Of a stretch of DNA of 64,000 nucleotides, positions 1 to 9,829 are shown piece by piece. The stretch is from an uncultured Latescibacterota bacterium (GTDB lineage: Bacteria > Latescibacterota > UBA2968 > UBA8231), in the NCBI GenBank assembly GCA_951813615.1, contig OX638377.1, positions 2,728,001 through 2,792,000 on the forward strand, read 5' to 3'. A program made the position numbers and the translations under genes. How positions within the stretch are numbered: the first letter of the stretch is position 1; each line of letters starts with the position of its first letter. The notes beneath the pieces are model-generated. The model saw only the letters and a program-made list of their open reading frames with translations. It did not search any database and was not told the origin of the DNA.

Positions 1-209
1 TCAAAGTCCAACCAAGCCGCACCCCCTCCTTTGGCCTCTGCGATATAGCCTTTTTCCGCACTGCCGCCCGTGTGGACTTTCGTCAGGCCGACATCTGCGC
101 CCACCTCGACAAAGTGAGACTGTTCAGACGCCGTAGGCTCCGAATCGAGCGGCTGCTCTTCTGGAGGTGAACAAGCCGCCAAGGAAAAGAACAAAATCCA
201 CGCCTTCAT
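1..209 (-). CDS. CRTAC1/FG-GAP family lipoprotein, N-terminal part
   Basis: Partial gene that runs off the left edge; 69 codons are visible. The product starts with a short hydrophobic stretch ending in the lipobox SLAAC (Cys13), so a lipoprotein is expected. After an acidic linker come the segments FVEVGADVGL and KGGGAAWLDF. This is the usual opening of CRTAC1-type proteins, which continue with FG-GAP/VCBS calcium-binding propeller repeats and an ASPIC domain. The ATG shares four bases (ATGA) with the stop of the upstream TPR lipoprotein gene, so the two are translationally coupled. The propeller itself lies outside the window, so the family call rests on the N-terminus only. Confidence 0.65.
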   Translation of the reverse strand, partial: MKAWILFFSLAACSPPEEQPLDSEPTASEQSHFVEVGADVGLTKVHTGGSAEKGYIAEAKGGGAAWLDF

Positions 210-1153
210 GGCTCTTTACTTAGCTGTGCCAATTTTTCCTTGGCCTTGGAATGGTCTGGATCGAGCACTAAGGCTTCCTGTAGAGCCTGTCGCGCCTCGT
301 CTATGGATCCGCGCTCGGCGTATAACGCGCCTTGCTTGAAATGCCGCTGGGCCGCGCTCAGGCGCTGAAAGGTGCTCAATATTTCTGCTCGCTCGTTCGG
401 CTGGCCGCTGAGCAAATACACTTGGCTCAATAGATAGAGCGCCTGGGTATTGCGCGGTTCGAGTTCGAGGGCGCTTCTGAGCACCTCAGCGGCCTGCAGA
501 TACTGGCCCTGCTGCATGTAAACCTGACCCAGTTCCCACAGGATGTCCGCGCGGCGGCTGTCTAACTCACTCGCCCGTCTATATCCTTGCTCAGCTTCCT
601 CCGGGCGGTTGCTTGAGGCTAGCAGCCCAGCGCGCAAGAAATGAGCGTCCACGTGCGTTGAATCCACGCGGATTGCCGCAGCAAAAGCCGCGAGTGCCCC
701 CTCGACCTCTCCTAGGGCTTGGCGGGCTTCCCCGAGGCGGAAATGGTATTCGGCCCGTTCTGGTGCCAGGGCCGCCGCTCTCGCAAAGTGTTTGGCTGCG
801 TCGCGCTGGCGGTGTTCGACCCCTAAGGCAATCCCCAAGGCAAAATGCGCGTCTGGATTTTCCGGTGCCAACTCCACGGCGCGCCCAAAGGCCGCAATGG
901 CCTTGGCGTAATCTTTCAGATGCGTATGCGCCACGCCCATATTGTAGTGGACTTCCATGCTCGTCGAGTCTTTCTCGGCAGCCCGCTGCAACAGGGCCAG
1001 CGCTTCCCTAGCTCGGCCCTGCTGCAGCAACCGGAACCCCTCGGCACTCTCCCGACTTATGCTAGCGCGATTCCCTGACGGTGCCGGCTTTTCGCCGCTA
1101 TCGCAGGCTGCCAACAACCCGATAATTAGCCAAAACTCTAGACGCATCGACAC
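206..1153 (-). CDS. TPR-repeat lipoprotein
   Basis: About 315 residues. A hydrophobic N-terminus ends in LLAAC (Cys17), which predicts signal peptidase II cleavage and lipid anchoring. From about residue 35 to the end there is a solenoid of tetratricopeptide repeats of about 34 residues, recognisable by A-x-x-x-F/L-x-x-A-x-x-L-D/x-P units such as ALELEPRNTQALYLLSQVY. TPR proteins act as protein-binding scaffolds. The gene overlaps the downstream CRTAC1-like gene by four bases, and TPR plus CRTAC1-type partners are common neighbours, so a joint envelope role is plausible. Start is GTG at 1153 or ATG at 1147; the signal peptide is preserved either way. The specific partner is unknown. Confidence 0.8.
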   Translation of the reverse strand: MSMRLEFWLIIGLLAACDSGEKPAPSGNRASISRESAEGFRLLQQGRAREALALLQRAAEKDSTSMEVHYNMGVAHTHLKDYAKAIAAFGRAVELAPENPDAHFALGIALGVEHRQRDAAKHFARAAALAPERAEYHFRLGEARQALGEVEGALAAFAAAIRVDSTHVDAHFLRAGLLASSNRPEEAEQGYRRASELDSRRADILWELGQVYMQQGQYLQAAEVLRSALELEPRNTQALYLLSQVYLLSGQPNERAEILSTFQRLSAAQRHFKQGALYAERGSIDEARQALQEALVLDPDHSKAKEKLAQLSKEP

Positions 1154-1252
1154 TTACTTGACGCTCGATTTAGACAAATCTATTATCCCTTTGCCTTTTC
1201 CCACCCGGTGCAAGACAGTCGGAAGTAATTTTCATAGAACGCTCCGTTCTCG

Positions 1253-2761
1253 TCATTCCTCAAACCAGATGGGACTGCTCCAAGCCAACTGGCCGTTCTC
1301 TTGGGTGACGCGTAGATAGTAATAGGCTGGCACCTCGCTCCGGTCGATGAAGTGGCCTTTTAAGGTGTAGAGCGCCGCAGGCAAAGCCCGGTGGGCCACG
1401 ATCCAAGTGGGTAACCCGTCCACGCGCCAGCCCTGGCGTCCCTGTAAAAGCTCGCCGATGCTGAAGCTGGCCCGAGAACCGCCGAGTTTGCCCGTGAGCG
1501 ACCAGTCGGTGGCCGTGGCCAACAAGCTCTTGCTCGTTCGACAGTCAAATTCGAGTTCAACCCGCGTCTCTTCCGTCCCCTCCACTTCCACGCACAGAGC
1601 GTCGTTGGCCCTTGGTGCGGTGGAGCCATTGCGAGTGGTGAAGACAGAACCCCGCGAGGTGTGGGACTGCCAAGCGCACCGCCTCTCATCCCATTCGAGG
1701 ACGCGCTTGCGCCGCACCTCGTCAAAGGGATCGGAGCTAAAGCAAGGCACGACCTGCAAAAGCCGTCCCCCCTCGACCTGCAGTTGCCCCTGCCAGTCGT
1801 AGACTTGGTATCCCTTCATCGGCCCCCAGCCCCATTCAAAGCGCAGGCGATAGGGCTGTGGCTGTGCTGCCCGTGACGTGCCGTAGTCGGGTGCCTCTAT
1901 GTGTACTGGAAAATTGTCGCGCACGACTTCCACGCTTTTGAGCGCGTCCCAACCCTCGACCCGATAATCCAGCCTGCGCTCCGCTAGCCCACTCACCACC
2001 TCGCCCATCCAAGCCTCCCCGGCGCGAAAACACACCTCAATCCGATCACCGGTGACGGCGGTGGTGCGCCGCTTCTGCAAGGCGTCAAAGAGCGCAGCGC
2101 GGCTATTCTCCTCGGCCCAAATCCCCGTCAGCCCTAAACCATAACCCCCTGGGTAGCCGTCGTGGTTATCGGTGCCGGCCACAAGACCAAACCGCTTGCC
2201 CAGCGCCAAGCCGTGTTGCACGGTGTATTGATATCCAGCCGGACCGCCGCTGTGCCCCAGCATGGGATAGAGGCCACTGTCGCGCTCCGACGAGCCGTGC
2301 TCGGAGAAGATCTCCACCACCGGCGACAAGGCCTCGTCAAAGCCCTGCCAGTCCACCCCGCGCTCGTAGGCCGTGTGATGGGACACCAAGATGGCCTGTC
2401 TATTCCTGAAGTGGTCCTGTAAATCAGCCAAACTCCGCGCACAATACATCGACTCCATATCCTCGGCGCTGAGCACGTGTAGATGCCCCCAAGCCGAGGA
2501 GTGCCACTCGTAGGCCGGGAAACAGGTAAACTCGCCTGGCCGGTTGTTTTCGCTGGCGGCCCGGCGGATCCGCTCCCAATTGGCGACCACCACGGGATAG
2601 CCGTCCGGCACACCACCGTCGGCGTGTAGCCCGTGCGGGGTGAAGGCGTAGAAGTCGAGGTGGGAGCGGGCGATCTCGTAGCTGCGTTCGAGGCTGCCTT
2701 GGGCATAGCCGAGTTCGTTGTGGTTGTGCAACTCGCCCCAGTATAGGTTCAAATCCGGCAT
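1253..2761 (-). CDS. DUF3604 / PHP-like metal-dependent hydrolase
   Basis: About 502 residues. It opens with the motif LYWGELHNHNELGYAQG, the histidine-rich first strand typical of DUF3604 proteins, which are distant relatives of PHP phosphoesterases. Further candidate metal ligands are FTPHG, LVSHHTAY and GTDNHDGYPGG. The C-terminal third (from about residue 320) looks like a beta-sandwich. The ATG at 2761 is preferred over the in-frame start nine codons upstream because a GGAAGGAG ribosome site sits just before it. DUF3604 members are often found with sulfatases and carbohydrate enzymes; the substrate cannot be read from the sequence. No signal peptide is seen, so it is probably cytoplasmic. 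Confidence 0.7.
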   Translation of the reverse strand: MPDLNLYWGELHNHNELGYAQGSLERSYEIARSHLDFYAFTPHGLHADGGVPDGYPVVVANWERIRRAASENNRPGEFTCFPAYEWHSSAWGHLHVLSAEDMESMYCARSLADLQDHFRNRQAILVSHHTAYERGVDWQGFDEALSPVVEIFSEHGSSERDSGLYPMLGHSGGPAGYQYTVQHGLALGKRFGLVAGTDNHDGYPGGYGLGLTGIWAEENSRAALFDALQKRRTTAVTGDRIEVCFRAGEAWMGEVVSGLAERRLDYRVEGWDALKSVEVVRDNFPVHIEAPDYGTSRAAQPQPYRLRFEWGWGPMKGYQVYDWQGQLQVEGGRLLQVVPCFSSDPFDEVRRKRVLEWDERRCAWQSHTSRGSVFTTRNGSTAPRANDALCVEVEGTEETRVELEFDCRTSKSLLATATDWSLTGKLGGSRASFSIGELLQGRQGWRVDGLPTWIVAHRALPAALYTLKGHFIDRSEVPAYYYLRVTQENGQLAWSSPIWFEE

Positions 2762-2914
2762 ACTAGTCTCCTTCCGACCTTTTGCCAATCACCCCTTGAC
2801 TGATCCGAGTCCCTGAGGCTCGGACAACGACTGCTTCCCTAGGTGCACTTTTGTAATATATTCTATCCTATGCTAACCGCATCCCACGGAGGTTTTACTT
2901 CAAGGAGGCTCGCC

Positions 2915-3472
2915 ATGTTTGCACTCGCCCCCATTCTCCTCTCTGTCCTCGCAGTTTCTACAGCTTGGACCGACGGCGAAGTCAAAACTGTCACCTTGCT
3001 TACTACACCTTGGGAAGGCCCCGTCGAGACGGAAGACGCCGCGATTCTTTCGCCCCAGATCCTCGGTGTGCGATTCTATCTGAACGACGAGGGTGAGGTG
3101 ACTGACTTGCAATTCGAATTCAGCCTCGTGCCAGACGTCGTATCCTATCGGATTTGGCGAGAGGTCGAGGTCACGCGTGGCATAGACGAGAATGGCAATT
3201 TGGTAACACTGGAAGAGCCGGCTAGCGAATTTATTCCTTGGGCGAGCGTGAACGCCGACGCGATAGCAGACGCCGAGAAGGGCACGGTCATTATCTCTCC
3301 CCTCGATTTAGTACTAACCGAACTAACTGATTGGGCCATCTCCGCCACCATCGAACGCGACGGCGCGCTCTATCGCTCGCCACTAAGTTACTTTGACCTA
3401 CCCTCGTCGCTGCCAACAGCCGTTGAAAGCAAAAGCTGGGGACAGATCAAACACCTTACTATTGACCACTAA
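2915..3472 (+). CDS. secreted hypothetical protein
   Basis: About 185 residues with a clear N-terminal signal peptide (MFALAPILLSVLAVSTAWT). The mature part is acidic and strand-rich, and I do not recognise it as a named family. Short stretches such as VSYRIWREVEV and DWAISATIERDG suggest a fibronectin type III-like beta-sandwich, but this is weak. The ATG at 2915 is chosen because AAGGAGG precedes it at good spacing; an earlier in-frame ATG would place 24 polar residues before the signal peptide. The fumarase gene follows after 12 bases, so the two may be co-transcribed, although their functions have no evident link. Confidence 0.6.
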   Translation: MFALAPILLSVLAVSTAWTDGEVKTVTLLTTPWEGPVETEDAAILSPQILGVRFYLNDEGEVTDLQFEFSLVPDVVSYRIWREVEVTRGIDENGNLVTLEEPASEFIPWASVNADAIADAEKGTVIISPLDLVLTELTDWAISATIERDGALYRSPLSYFDLPSSLPTAVESKSWGQIKHLTIDH

Positions 3473-3484
3473 CTAAGGATTCCA

Positions 3485-5110
<1,626 letters not shown>

Positions 5111-5131
5111 GCAGATCGCTCAGGATCCAGC

Positions 5132-5938
5132 GTGAAACTCGACAACAAGGTAGCAGTCGTCACCGGTGCCGCGACCGGCCTCGGCCGGGCCACTGCCATC
5201 GGCGCGGCTCGCGAAGGAGCGCGGCTCGTCATCGCCGACATCGACGAGGCTGGCGGCGAAGCGACAGCCAAGCAGATCTCCGACGAAGGCGGCACAGCTC
5301 ATTTTGTACACACCGATTTGAGTCGCTCCGCAGACGTGCGCCGTTTGATGGACACCGTCGGCGAACGCTACGGCCACCTCGACATCCTGATCAATCCAGC
5401 AGCCATCCTCGTCGATGCGGGGACGCGCATCGACGAATATTCCGAAGCGTCCTGGCGGCGAGTCATCGACGTCAACCTCACCGGCAGCTTCCTGCTATTG
5501 AAATACGCCGTTCCCCTGATGCAGCAGGCAGGTGGGGGCGTGGTATTGCTCGTCATATCCGGTGCCGGCGTGTTGGGCGGCAGTGCCTCTCTTCCGTACG
5601 GATCGAGTAAAGGAGGTGTCCGAGGGCTGGTCCTAGTTGCCCGCGAACAGCTTCGCCCCCTGAACATCCGCATCCACGCCGTATCGCCGGGAGAAATGGC
5701 GACGAACATGAAGCTGGGCGCTATCCGTGAGATGGCCGAAAAAGCGGGCCGCTCCGCCGACGAAGCAGAGCGAGAATCGCGCCCCGACCTGTCGCCGCCC
5801 GAGGATTCGGCCGCCAAGCTCATCGATCTCGCCTCCGACGCGGGAGCGGCCGCCGGTGACGCTGTGACCATCTTCGACGGCGACTGGGATATCGAGACTC
5901 ATTCCTTGCGGACTCCAGCCAACCGCAGGTTGCAGTAG
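5132..5938 (+). CDS. short-chain dehydrogenase/reductase (SDR)
   Basis: 268 residues, typical of classical SDR enzymes. The Rossmann nucleotide-binding motif is TGAATGLG (residues 11-18), and an acidic residue after strand two (IADID) points to NAD rather than NADP. The structural motif reads NPAA at 88-91 instead of the usual NNAG. The catalytic Tyr156 and Lys160 are present in YGSSK. The translated start is GTG with AGGA upstream. It lies 21 bases after fumarase and just before a PhyH dioxygenase, so the SDR and PhyH enzymes may act on the same small molecule. Substrate unknown. Confidence 0.85.
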   Translation: MKLDNKVAVVTGAATGLGRATAIGAAREGARLVIADIDEAGGEATAKQISDEGGTAHFVHTDLSRSADVRRLMDTVGERYGHLDILINPAAILVDAGTRIDEYSEASWRRVIDVNLTGSFLLLKYAVPLMQQAGGGVVLLVISGAGVLGGSASLPYGSSKGGVRGLVLVAREQLRPLNIRIHAVSPGEMATNMKLGAIREMAEKAGRSADEAERESRPDLSPPEDSAAKLIDLASDAGAAAGDAVTIFDGDWDIETHSLRTPANRRLQ

Positions 5939-5970
5939 GGATTGACGCTACACCGCACGGGGGAAATAGC

Positions 5971-6816
5971 ATGAAATTCAGCGAAGCACAATTGGCGCAG
6001 TACCGCACATCCGGCTATGTCATCGTCGACTGTCCGTTCCCCGAAAGTCTCACTGAAGCGTGCATGGCGGCGGTCGAAAAGGAAGCCCAAGATCCATCAG
6101 AGGGGCCGGCAGACGGCAGCAAGAGAAATCACTTTTACCTGCGGCCGCAGGTGGAAGACTCGTACTGGTGCACCCTCGATCACTCCCTGCCATTCATGAA
6201 AATCATCCTGCACCCTGAAATCATCGAACTCGCCTGTCAACTGAACGAAGACCGCGATATCTATCTGCGCAACGGCGGCATCAATGAACAGGCTCCGAAC
6301 CGGTCGGTCGGGTGGCACATCGACGGAGGTCCGGGATGGGCGGAGTTCATGCACTACTTCTCCGGGGCTTCGCGCGAGAACGGATGTCTGCGCATCGTCC
6401 CAGGCAGTCACACCGGACCGCCCAACTCTCTCCAAGAGACGGCCGCCCGGCTCAGGGAAGAACGGGGAATTGTCGGTTCGCAGACCGATGACGGCTGGGA
6501 AGATGTCGCACTCGACGACGAGATCTCCCTAGCGGTCGAACCCCACCAGCTAATCGTCCGCCATGCCAAGCTGTTTCACTCAACGTGGCTCAACCGCACC
6601 AGTGACTGCCGGTATATGAGCCACTGGCTGTTCCATCCCCACGCAATCGACAACCATCGCTTCACGTGGGGAGACTACCTGACTCCTGAGTTGCTCAATG
6701 CGCTGAGTCCCGAGCAGCAGGAGGTGCTGTGGCTGGATCGCGAATTCGACATCGATCCATCATATGATCGGGAGCGCTCGCGCGAGTTGGGGCGAGTGAC
6801 GTGGGGAATCGTCTGA
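5971..6816 (+). CDS. phytanoyl-CoA dioxygenase (PhyH) family protein
   Basis: 281 residues. This is a non-haem Fe(II)/2-oxoglutarate oxygenase of the PhyH family, which hydroxylates small molecules. The iron-binding triad is visible as H116-x-D118 (GWHIDGG) and His203 (KLFHSTW). A downstream arginine in the last strands is available for 2-oxoglutarate. The segment GCLRIVPGSHTGP is a family hallmark. A GGGGGAA ribosome site precedes the ATG. PhyH paralogues are strongly expanded in several uncultivated marine lineages and individual substrates are rarely known. Pairing with the preceding SDR is inference from adjacency. Confidence 0.85.
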   Translation: MKFSEAQLAQYRTSGYVIVDCPFPESLTEACMAAVEKEAQDPSEGPADGSKRNHFYLRPQVEDSYWCTLDHSLPFMKIILHPEIIELACQLNEDRDIYLRNGGINEQAPNRSVGWHIDGGPGWAEFMHYFSGASRENGCLRIVPGSHTGPPNSLQETAARLREERGIVGSQTDDGWEDVALDDEISLAVEPHQLIVRHAKLFHSTWLNRTSDCRYMSHWLFHPHAIDNHRFTWGDYLTPELLNALSPEQQEVLWLDREFDIDPSYDRERSRELGRVTWGIV

Positions 6817-6943
6817 ACAGCAGGAACGGTACCCGTGGATTTCCGCTCAATCGCCCCGGGATCCAATTGAGTACCTATGCGTAACGTCAATGGGTAACAG
6901 AAGAATGTGACCCTGCCCTCGCAGAGGCTACCCACCGACGATT

Positions 6944-8794
6944 TCAGCCGCCTTGCGTTGCAGGCGCGCCTACGCGCTCGGCCCGTTCCCATTCATCGAC
7001 CAATTCGACCATGTCCGCGTCCTCGCGGATCGCGTCAAAAGCGGCCAGCTTGCCGAACCAACTCCGGCACTGGCCGTTGGCCACGAGTTGGCCGTAAATG
7101 TTGCGCAGCCGCTCCTTCCCCTCTTCTAGCTGCCCCAGCGCGACGAGTGCGGCGGCTAGGTAGATGTCGCCGCGATTGACGAGCCGACCGCCCAATTCCT
7201 CCTCGTGACGCAAATAGCGCAGCGCCTCCGAGTAGTGGCCGGTTTCGCAGGCGGATTGCCCGGCGATGGAATAGGATCCAGCGCTCTGGTGCTGGTCGAG
7301 TGCCCAATCGAGTTCAGCGAGAATGTCCGCAGTTGCGCGCCCCGTCTGGTGCCTCGCCCGCAGGATGCGGTCGGCGAGCGCGTAGCACACCGTCCACCAG
7401 CGGAAGTCGTCGCCGTTGTGCGCACCGGCGTTTTCGTCGCCTTCTTCGGTGAGCGCCAAAGGTCGAATCTGGAGGCGCGGGTCGTCGGCAGACAGGGCCT
7501 TGGCCCAATCGACATAGGCTCGACTGTGCTCCTCCACCTCATCCCACCGACCCACTTCCCGGTACTGATTGGAGCAGATGCCGTAGTACTGGAAGTGCTC
7601 CTCCACCGACCACTCGTCCTCGCTCTGCGCCTTGAGTGCATCCAACTCGTCGAAAACTTCTTGGCTCAATCCCAAATGCGCGTAGGCCATACTCATCCCG
7701 GAAGGCTGCCAAAGCGCGAAGCGGCGGCGCGGTGGCCAGTCCGCAGGCACGACTTGGCGGGCTCGCCGGTGACAGCGCACGCAGGCTTCCATATGGTCGC
7801 CGCGTCCGGTGTAGTGGGCATGGTAGTAAACGGAGATGGCCGTTTTATACAATGGCACGCTGTGCTGCCAGTCGTCGAGGCGGTCGGCAGCCCTTTCGAG
7901 GGCTTCGCCCCCTTCCTCGTGGCGGCCATAGTGCGAGTAGAGCCGGCCGAGTGCGCGGGCGATCTCCGGATCGTCGCTCCCCAATTCGCAGACCTTGTGC
8001 AGGGCGGCAAAGGTATTGTCGAGCAGGCGGCCGTCGCTGAAGTGCGCATCCTGGCGCAGGGCCTCGCGGGTCTCGCCGTCGAAGGCCAGGGCCAAGCCGC
8101 GGTGGGCTTCGAGGTGGTCCGGCACAGCGGCGACGATGCGGTTGAAGGCCTTGCGGGCTTCGGGCCACTGGCGCTCTTGCAACAGGTCCTGCCCCCGGGC
8201 AAGCGCCTCTTGCAATACTTCCTGTGTGAAGTCCTCGGGCAGACGGTGTTCTTGCAGGTTTTCCTTGACCATTGTTGTCATCTCCTCTTTTAGGTTGAGA
8301 CGCGCCCGGTAGAGCCGCTGCTCGACGGTAGGGACCGCAACGTCGAGGAAGGCGGCGATCCGCTTGAGTGAGAGGCCCTCGAGATAAAAAAGGACCACGG
8401 CCTGTTGTTGCGGCTGGCTCAGCCGGGAGACGGCGGTCAGAACCCGCTGCCGACGCTCGCGCGCAAGCACTTGCTCCGCCGGCGACGAGGCGAGATCGAC
8501 GACCACCATTTCTTCGTCAAAGGCGACCTGTCGGCGCTGACGCCGGAGCCACATGCGGCACTGGTTGGCGGCGATGGTCCGCAGCCACGGGCCGAATTTT
8601 TGCGGCTCGGGCAGGCTTTCCAATTTCAGGTAGGCAGCGATCAGCGCCTCCTGCGCCGCGTCCTCGGCCGCGTCAAAATCCTTGACGTAGCTCAGGCACA
8701 GCCCGAAGACGGGGTAGCTGTAGCGATCAACCAAGACCGCGTAGGCGCGGTGGTCTCCCTCCAAGCACGCCTCTACTAGTTGGGCGTCGTTCAC
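6944..8794 (-). CDS. ECF-type RNA polymerase sigma factor with long TPR-like C-terminal region
   Basis: About 616 residues. The first ~170 form a complete ECF sigma factor: region 2 (AYAVLVDRYSYPVFGLCLSY, DAAEDAAQEALIAAYLKL) and region 4 (LSQPQQQAVVLFYLEG, then VAVPTVEQRLYRARLNLKEE as the helix-turn-helix). The remaining ~440 residues are alpha-helical with degenerate TPR-like repeats, for example EARKAFNRIVAAVPDHLEAHRGLALAFDG, shown here in part. The GTG at 8794 is the likely start because an AAAAGGAG site lies five bases before it. No anti-sigma factor is adjacent, so the fused helical domain may itself sense a ligand or partner. It is several times longer than a simple ECF factor (about 190 residues). 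Confidence 0.85.
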   Translation of the reverse strand: MNDAQLVEACLEGDHRAYAVLVDRYSYPVFGLCLSYVKDFDAAEDAAQEALIAAYLKLESLPEPQKFGPWLRTIAANQCRMWLRRQRRQVAFDEEMVVVDLASSPAEQVLARERRQRVLTAVSRLSQPQQQAVVLFYLEGLSLKRIAAFLDVAVPTVEQRLYRARLNLKEEMTTMVKENLQEHRLPEDFTQEVLQEALARGQDLLQERQWPEARKAFNRIVAAVPDHLEAHRGLALAFDGETREALRQDAHFSDGRLLDNTFAALHKVCELGSDDPEIARALGRLYSHYGRHEEGGEALERAADRLDDWQHSVPLYKTAISVYYHAHYTGRGDHMEACVRCHRRARQVVPADWPPRRRFALWQPSGMSMAYAHLGLSQEVFDELDALKAQSEDEWSVEEHFQYYGICSNQYREVGRWDEVEEHSRAYVDWAKALSADDPRLQIRPLALTEEGDENAGAHNGDDFRWWTVCYALADRILRARHQTGRATADILAELDWALDQHQSAGSYSIAGQSACETGHYSEALRYLRHEEELGGRLVNRGDIYLAAALVALGQLEEGKERLRNIYGQLVANGQCRSWFGKLAAFDAIREDADMVELVDEWERAERVGAPATQGG

Positions 8795-8902
8795 GAAAAC
8801 TCCTTTTTTCGAGTGCACTCGCCCTATAAATGCCCGAACCTAGAAAAAAATAACGCAGCGCCGCGATATAACCGTCTCGAATTTCAGGATACGCTTGATA
8901 AG

Positions 8903-8922
8903 ATGTGAACTGTAGTTTACAT
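8903..8922. promoter_or_regulatory. imperfect palindrome, candidate TA operator
   Basis: The 20-base element ATGTGAACTGTAGTTTACAT is a dyad with two mismatched pairs. It ends seven bases before the GTG of the HigB-like toxin gene. Antitoxins of this type bind such dyads to repress their own operon, so this is the natural candidate operator. Binding is inferred from position and symmetry only. Confidence 0.45.
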
Positions 8923-8929
8923 TTCTCAA

Positions 8930-9226
8930 GTGATTGAGGTCATAGAAAGCGCTACGTTTCGGCGCTGGATTCGCGGCTTGCGCGACCGAAGCGCGGTGGC
9001 ACGGATCAACGCACGTTTGCGCAACATCTCGCTGGGCAATGTTGGAGACGCCAAGCCGCTCGGAGATGGGCTGTTCGAACTTCGTGTGCATCACGGACCG
9101 GGCTACCGCCTCTATTGCCTGCGCGACGCAACGGCGATCGTCGTACTTTGCGGAGGAGACAAGGGTAGTCAGCAGCGCGACATCAAACGCGCCGGACGAT
9201 TGGCAGAGGACTGGAGGCAGACATGA
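8930..9226 (+). CDS. RelE/HigB-like toxin (addiction module killer family)
   Basis: 98 residues. The strand-helix pattern with the ending GPGYRLYCLRDATAIVVLCGGDKGSQQRDI matches the phage-derived Gp49/HigB-type branch of the RelE superfamily (only part is quoted here). These are ribosome-associated mRNA endonucleases. The initiating codon is GTG. The stop overlaps the antitoxin ATG by four bases (ATGA). Toxin-first gene order is characteristic of this family. All conserved blocks are present, so the toxin looks intact. Confidence 0.8.
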   Translation: MIEVIESATFRRWIRGLRDRSAVARINARLRNISLGNVGDAKPLGDGLFELRVHHGPGYRLYCLRDATAIVVLCGGDKGSQQRDIKRAGRLAEDWRQT

Positions 9227-9510
9227 CCGAATCGTTCACGAAATGGGATGTCACAGAGCACCTGAACACCCAAGAAGATGTGCGCCTTTACCTAGAAGCA
9301 TGCGCCGAGGAAGATCCGGGCGACGGGAGTCTTATTTGCGCCGCCCTGAACGACATCGCCCGGTCGGGGAACATGAGTCGGCTGGCCCGCGAGGCGGGAA
9401 TGAGCCGCAAAGGACTTTACAAGGCTTTGTCGGAGGACGGCAACCCCACGTTCGCGACAGTGATGCGGATCACGCGAGCATTGGGAATGAATTTGCGGAT
9501 TACGGCATAG
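9223..9510 (+). CDS. HigA-like antitoxin with XRE helix-turn-helix
   Basis: 95 residues. The N-terminal half starts with TKWDVTEHLNTQEDVRLYLE, the typical opening of the addiction-module antidote family that partners Gp49-like toxins. The C-terminal half carries a helix-turn-helix (MSRLAREAGMSRKGLYKAL followed by NPTFATVMRITRALGM). It is expected to neutralise the preceding toxin and repress the operon, probably through the dyad at 8903-8922. It overlaps the toxin gene by four bases. Confidence 0.82.
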   Translation: MTESFTKWDVTEHLNTQEDVRLYLEACAEEDPGDGSLICAALNDIARSGNMSRLAREAGMSRKGLYKALSEDGNPTFATVMRITRALGMNLRITA

Positions 9511-9546
9511 TGACGGCGCGCGATAGTCTGACCAGCGGGGGTATCG

Positions 9547-9603
9547 TATGATATAATAAAGGTGCTATATCGCCTTGGAGACGATATGGCACCTTCTATC
9601 ATA
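9547..9603. repeat. long two-tier inverted repeat
   Basis: The inner arms AAGGTGC-T-ATATCG (9559-9572) and CGATAT-G-GCACCTT (9582-9595) form a 14-pair stem with one wobble pair and a nine-base loop. The outer arms TATGATA (9547-9553) and TATCATA (9597-9603) pair perfectly. There is no run of T directly after it, so it is not a classical terminator. It lies just downstream of the TA pair and could be a small palindromic mobile-element relic or a processing signal. Confidence 0.6.
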
Positions 9604-9625
9604 ACCTCCTATTACTAAACAGTAT

Positions 9626-9689
9626 AAAAGCCAGTCTGATTATCTCGGGACGACATTTCATCCTTTGGAAACAATTCAGATTGGCTTTT
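9626..9689 (+). terminator. long-loop hairpin ending in T-rich tract
   Basis: Left arm AAAAGCCAGTCTGA (9626-9639) pairs with right arm TCAGATTGGCTTTT (9676-9689), 14 pairs with one wobble, separated by a 36-base loop. The right arm runs into TTTTTGCTTTTT, so transcription termination after the TA operon is plausible. The long loop is unusual for an intrinsic terminator; a small palindromic element is the alternative. Confidence 0.5.
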
Positions 9690-9829
9690 TGCTTTTTGGA
9701 TGCGTTGTATATCGAATAAAAATAATATGTTATAAATATAATTATTCGGTTCATTTATGTTGGCATATATATTGCGTTTTCGAACTGAGGAGATTTGAGA
9801 GTCGAGGTATTTTCAAAGGAATAATTGGC
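9690..9829. other. AT-rich leader before the ICMT-like gene
   Basis: This 140-base stretch is much richer in A and T than the surrounding coding DNA and contains runs such as ATAAAAATAATATGTTATAA and GCATATATATTGCG. A promoter for the following membrane protein gene is likely here, but I see no single pair of -35/-10 hexamers that stands out. The AT-richness, together with the two inverted repeats just upstream, fits a junction between laterally acquired pieces. Confidence 0.4.

Noticed and set aside
7205..8293. A 362-codon open frame on the + strand, opposite the ECF sigma factor
   Set aside because: Antisense shadow of a high-GC gene. No ribosome site, no recognisable domain, and the minus-strand frame has clear sigma factor motifs.
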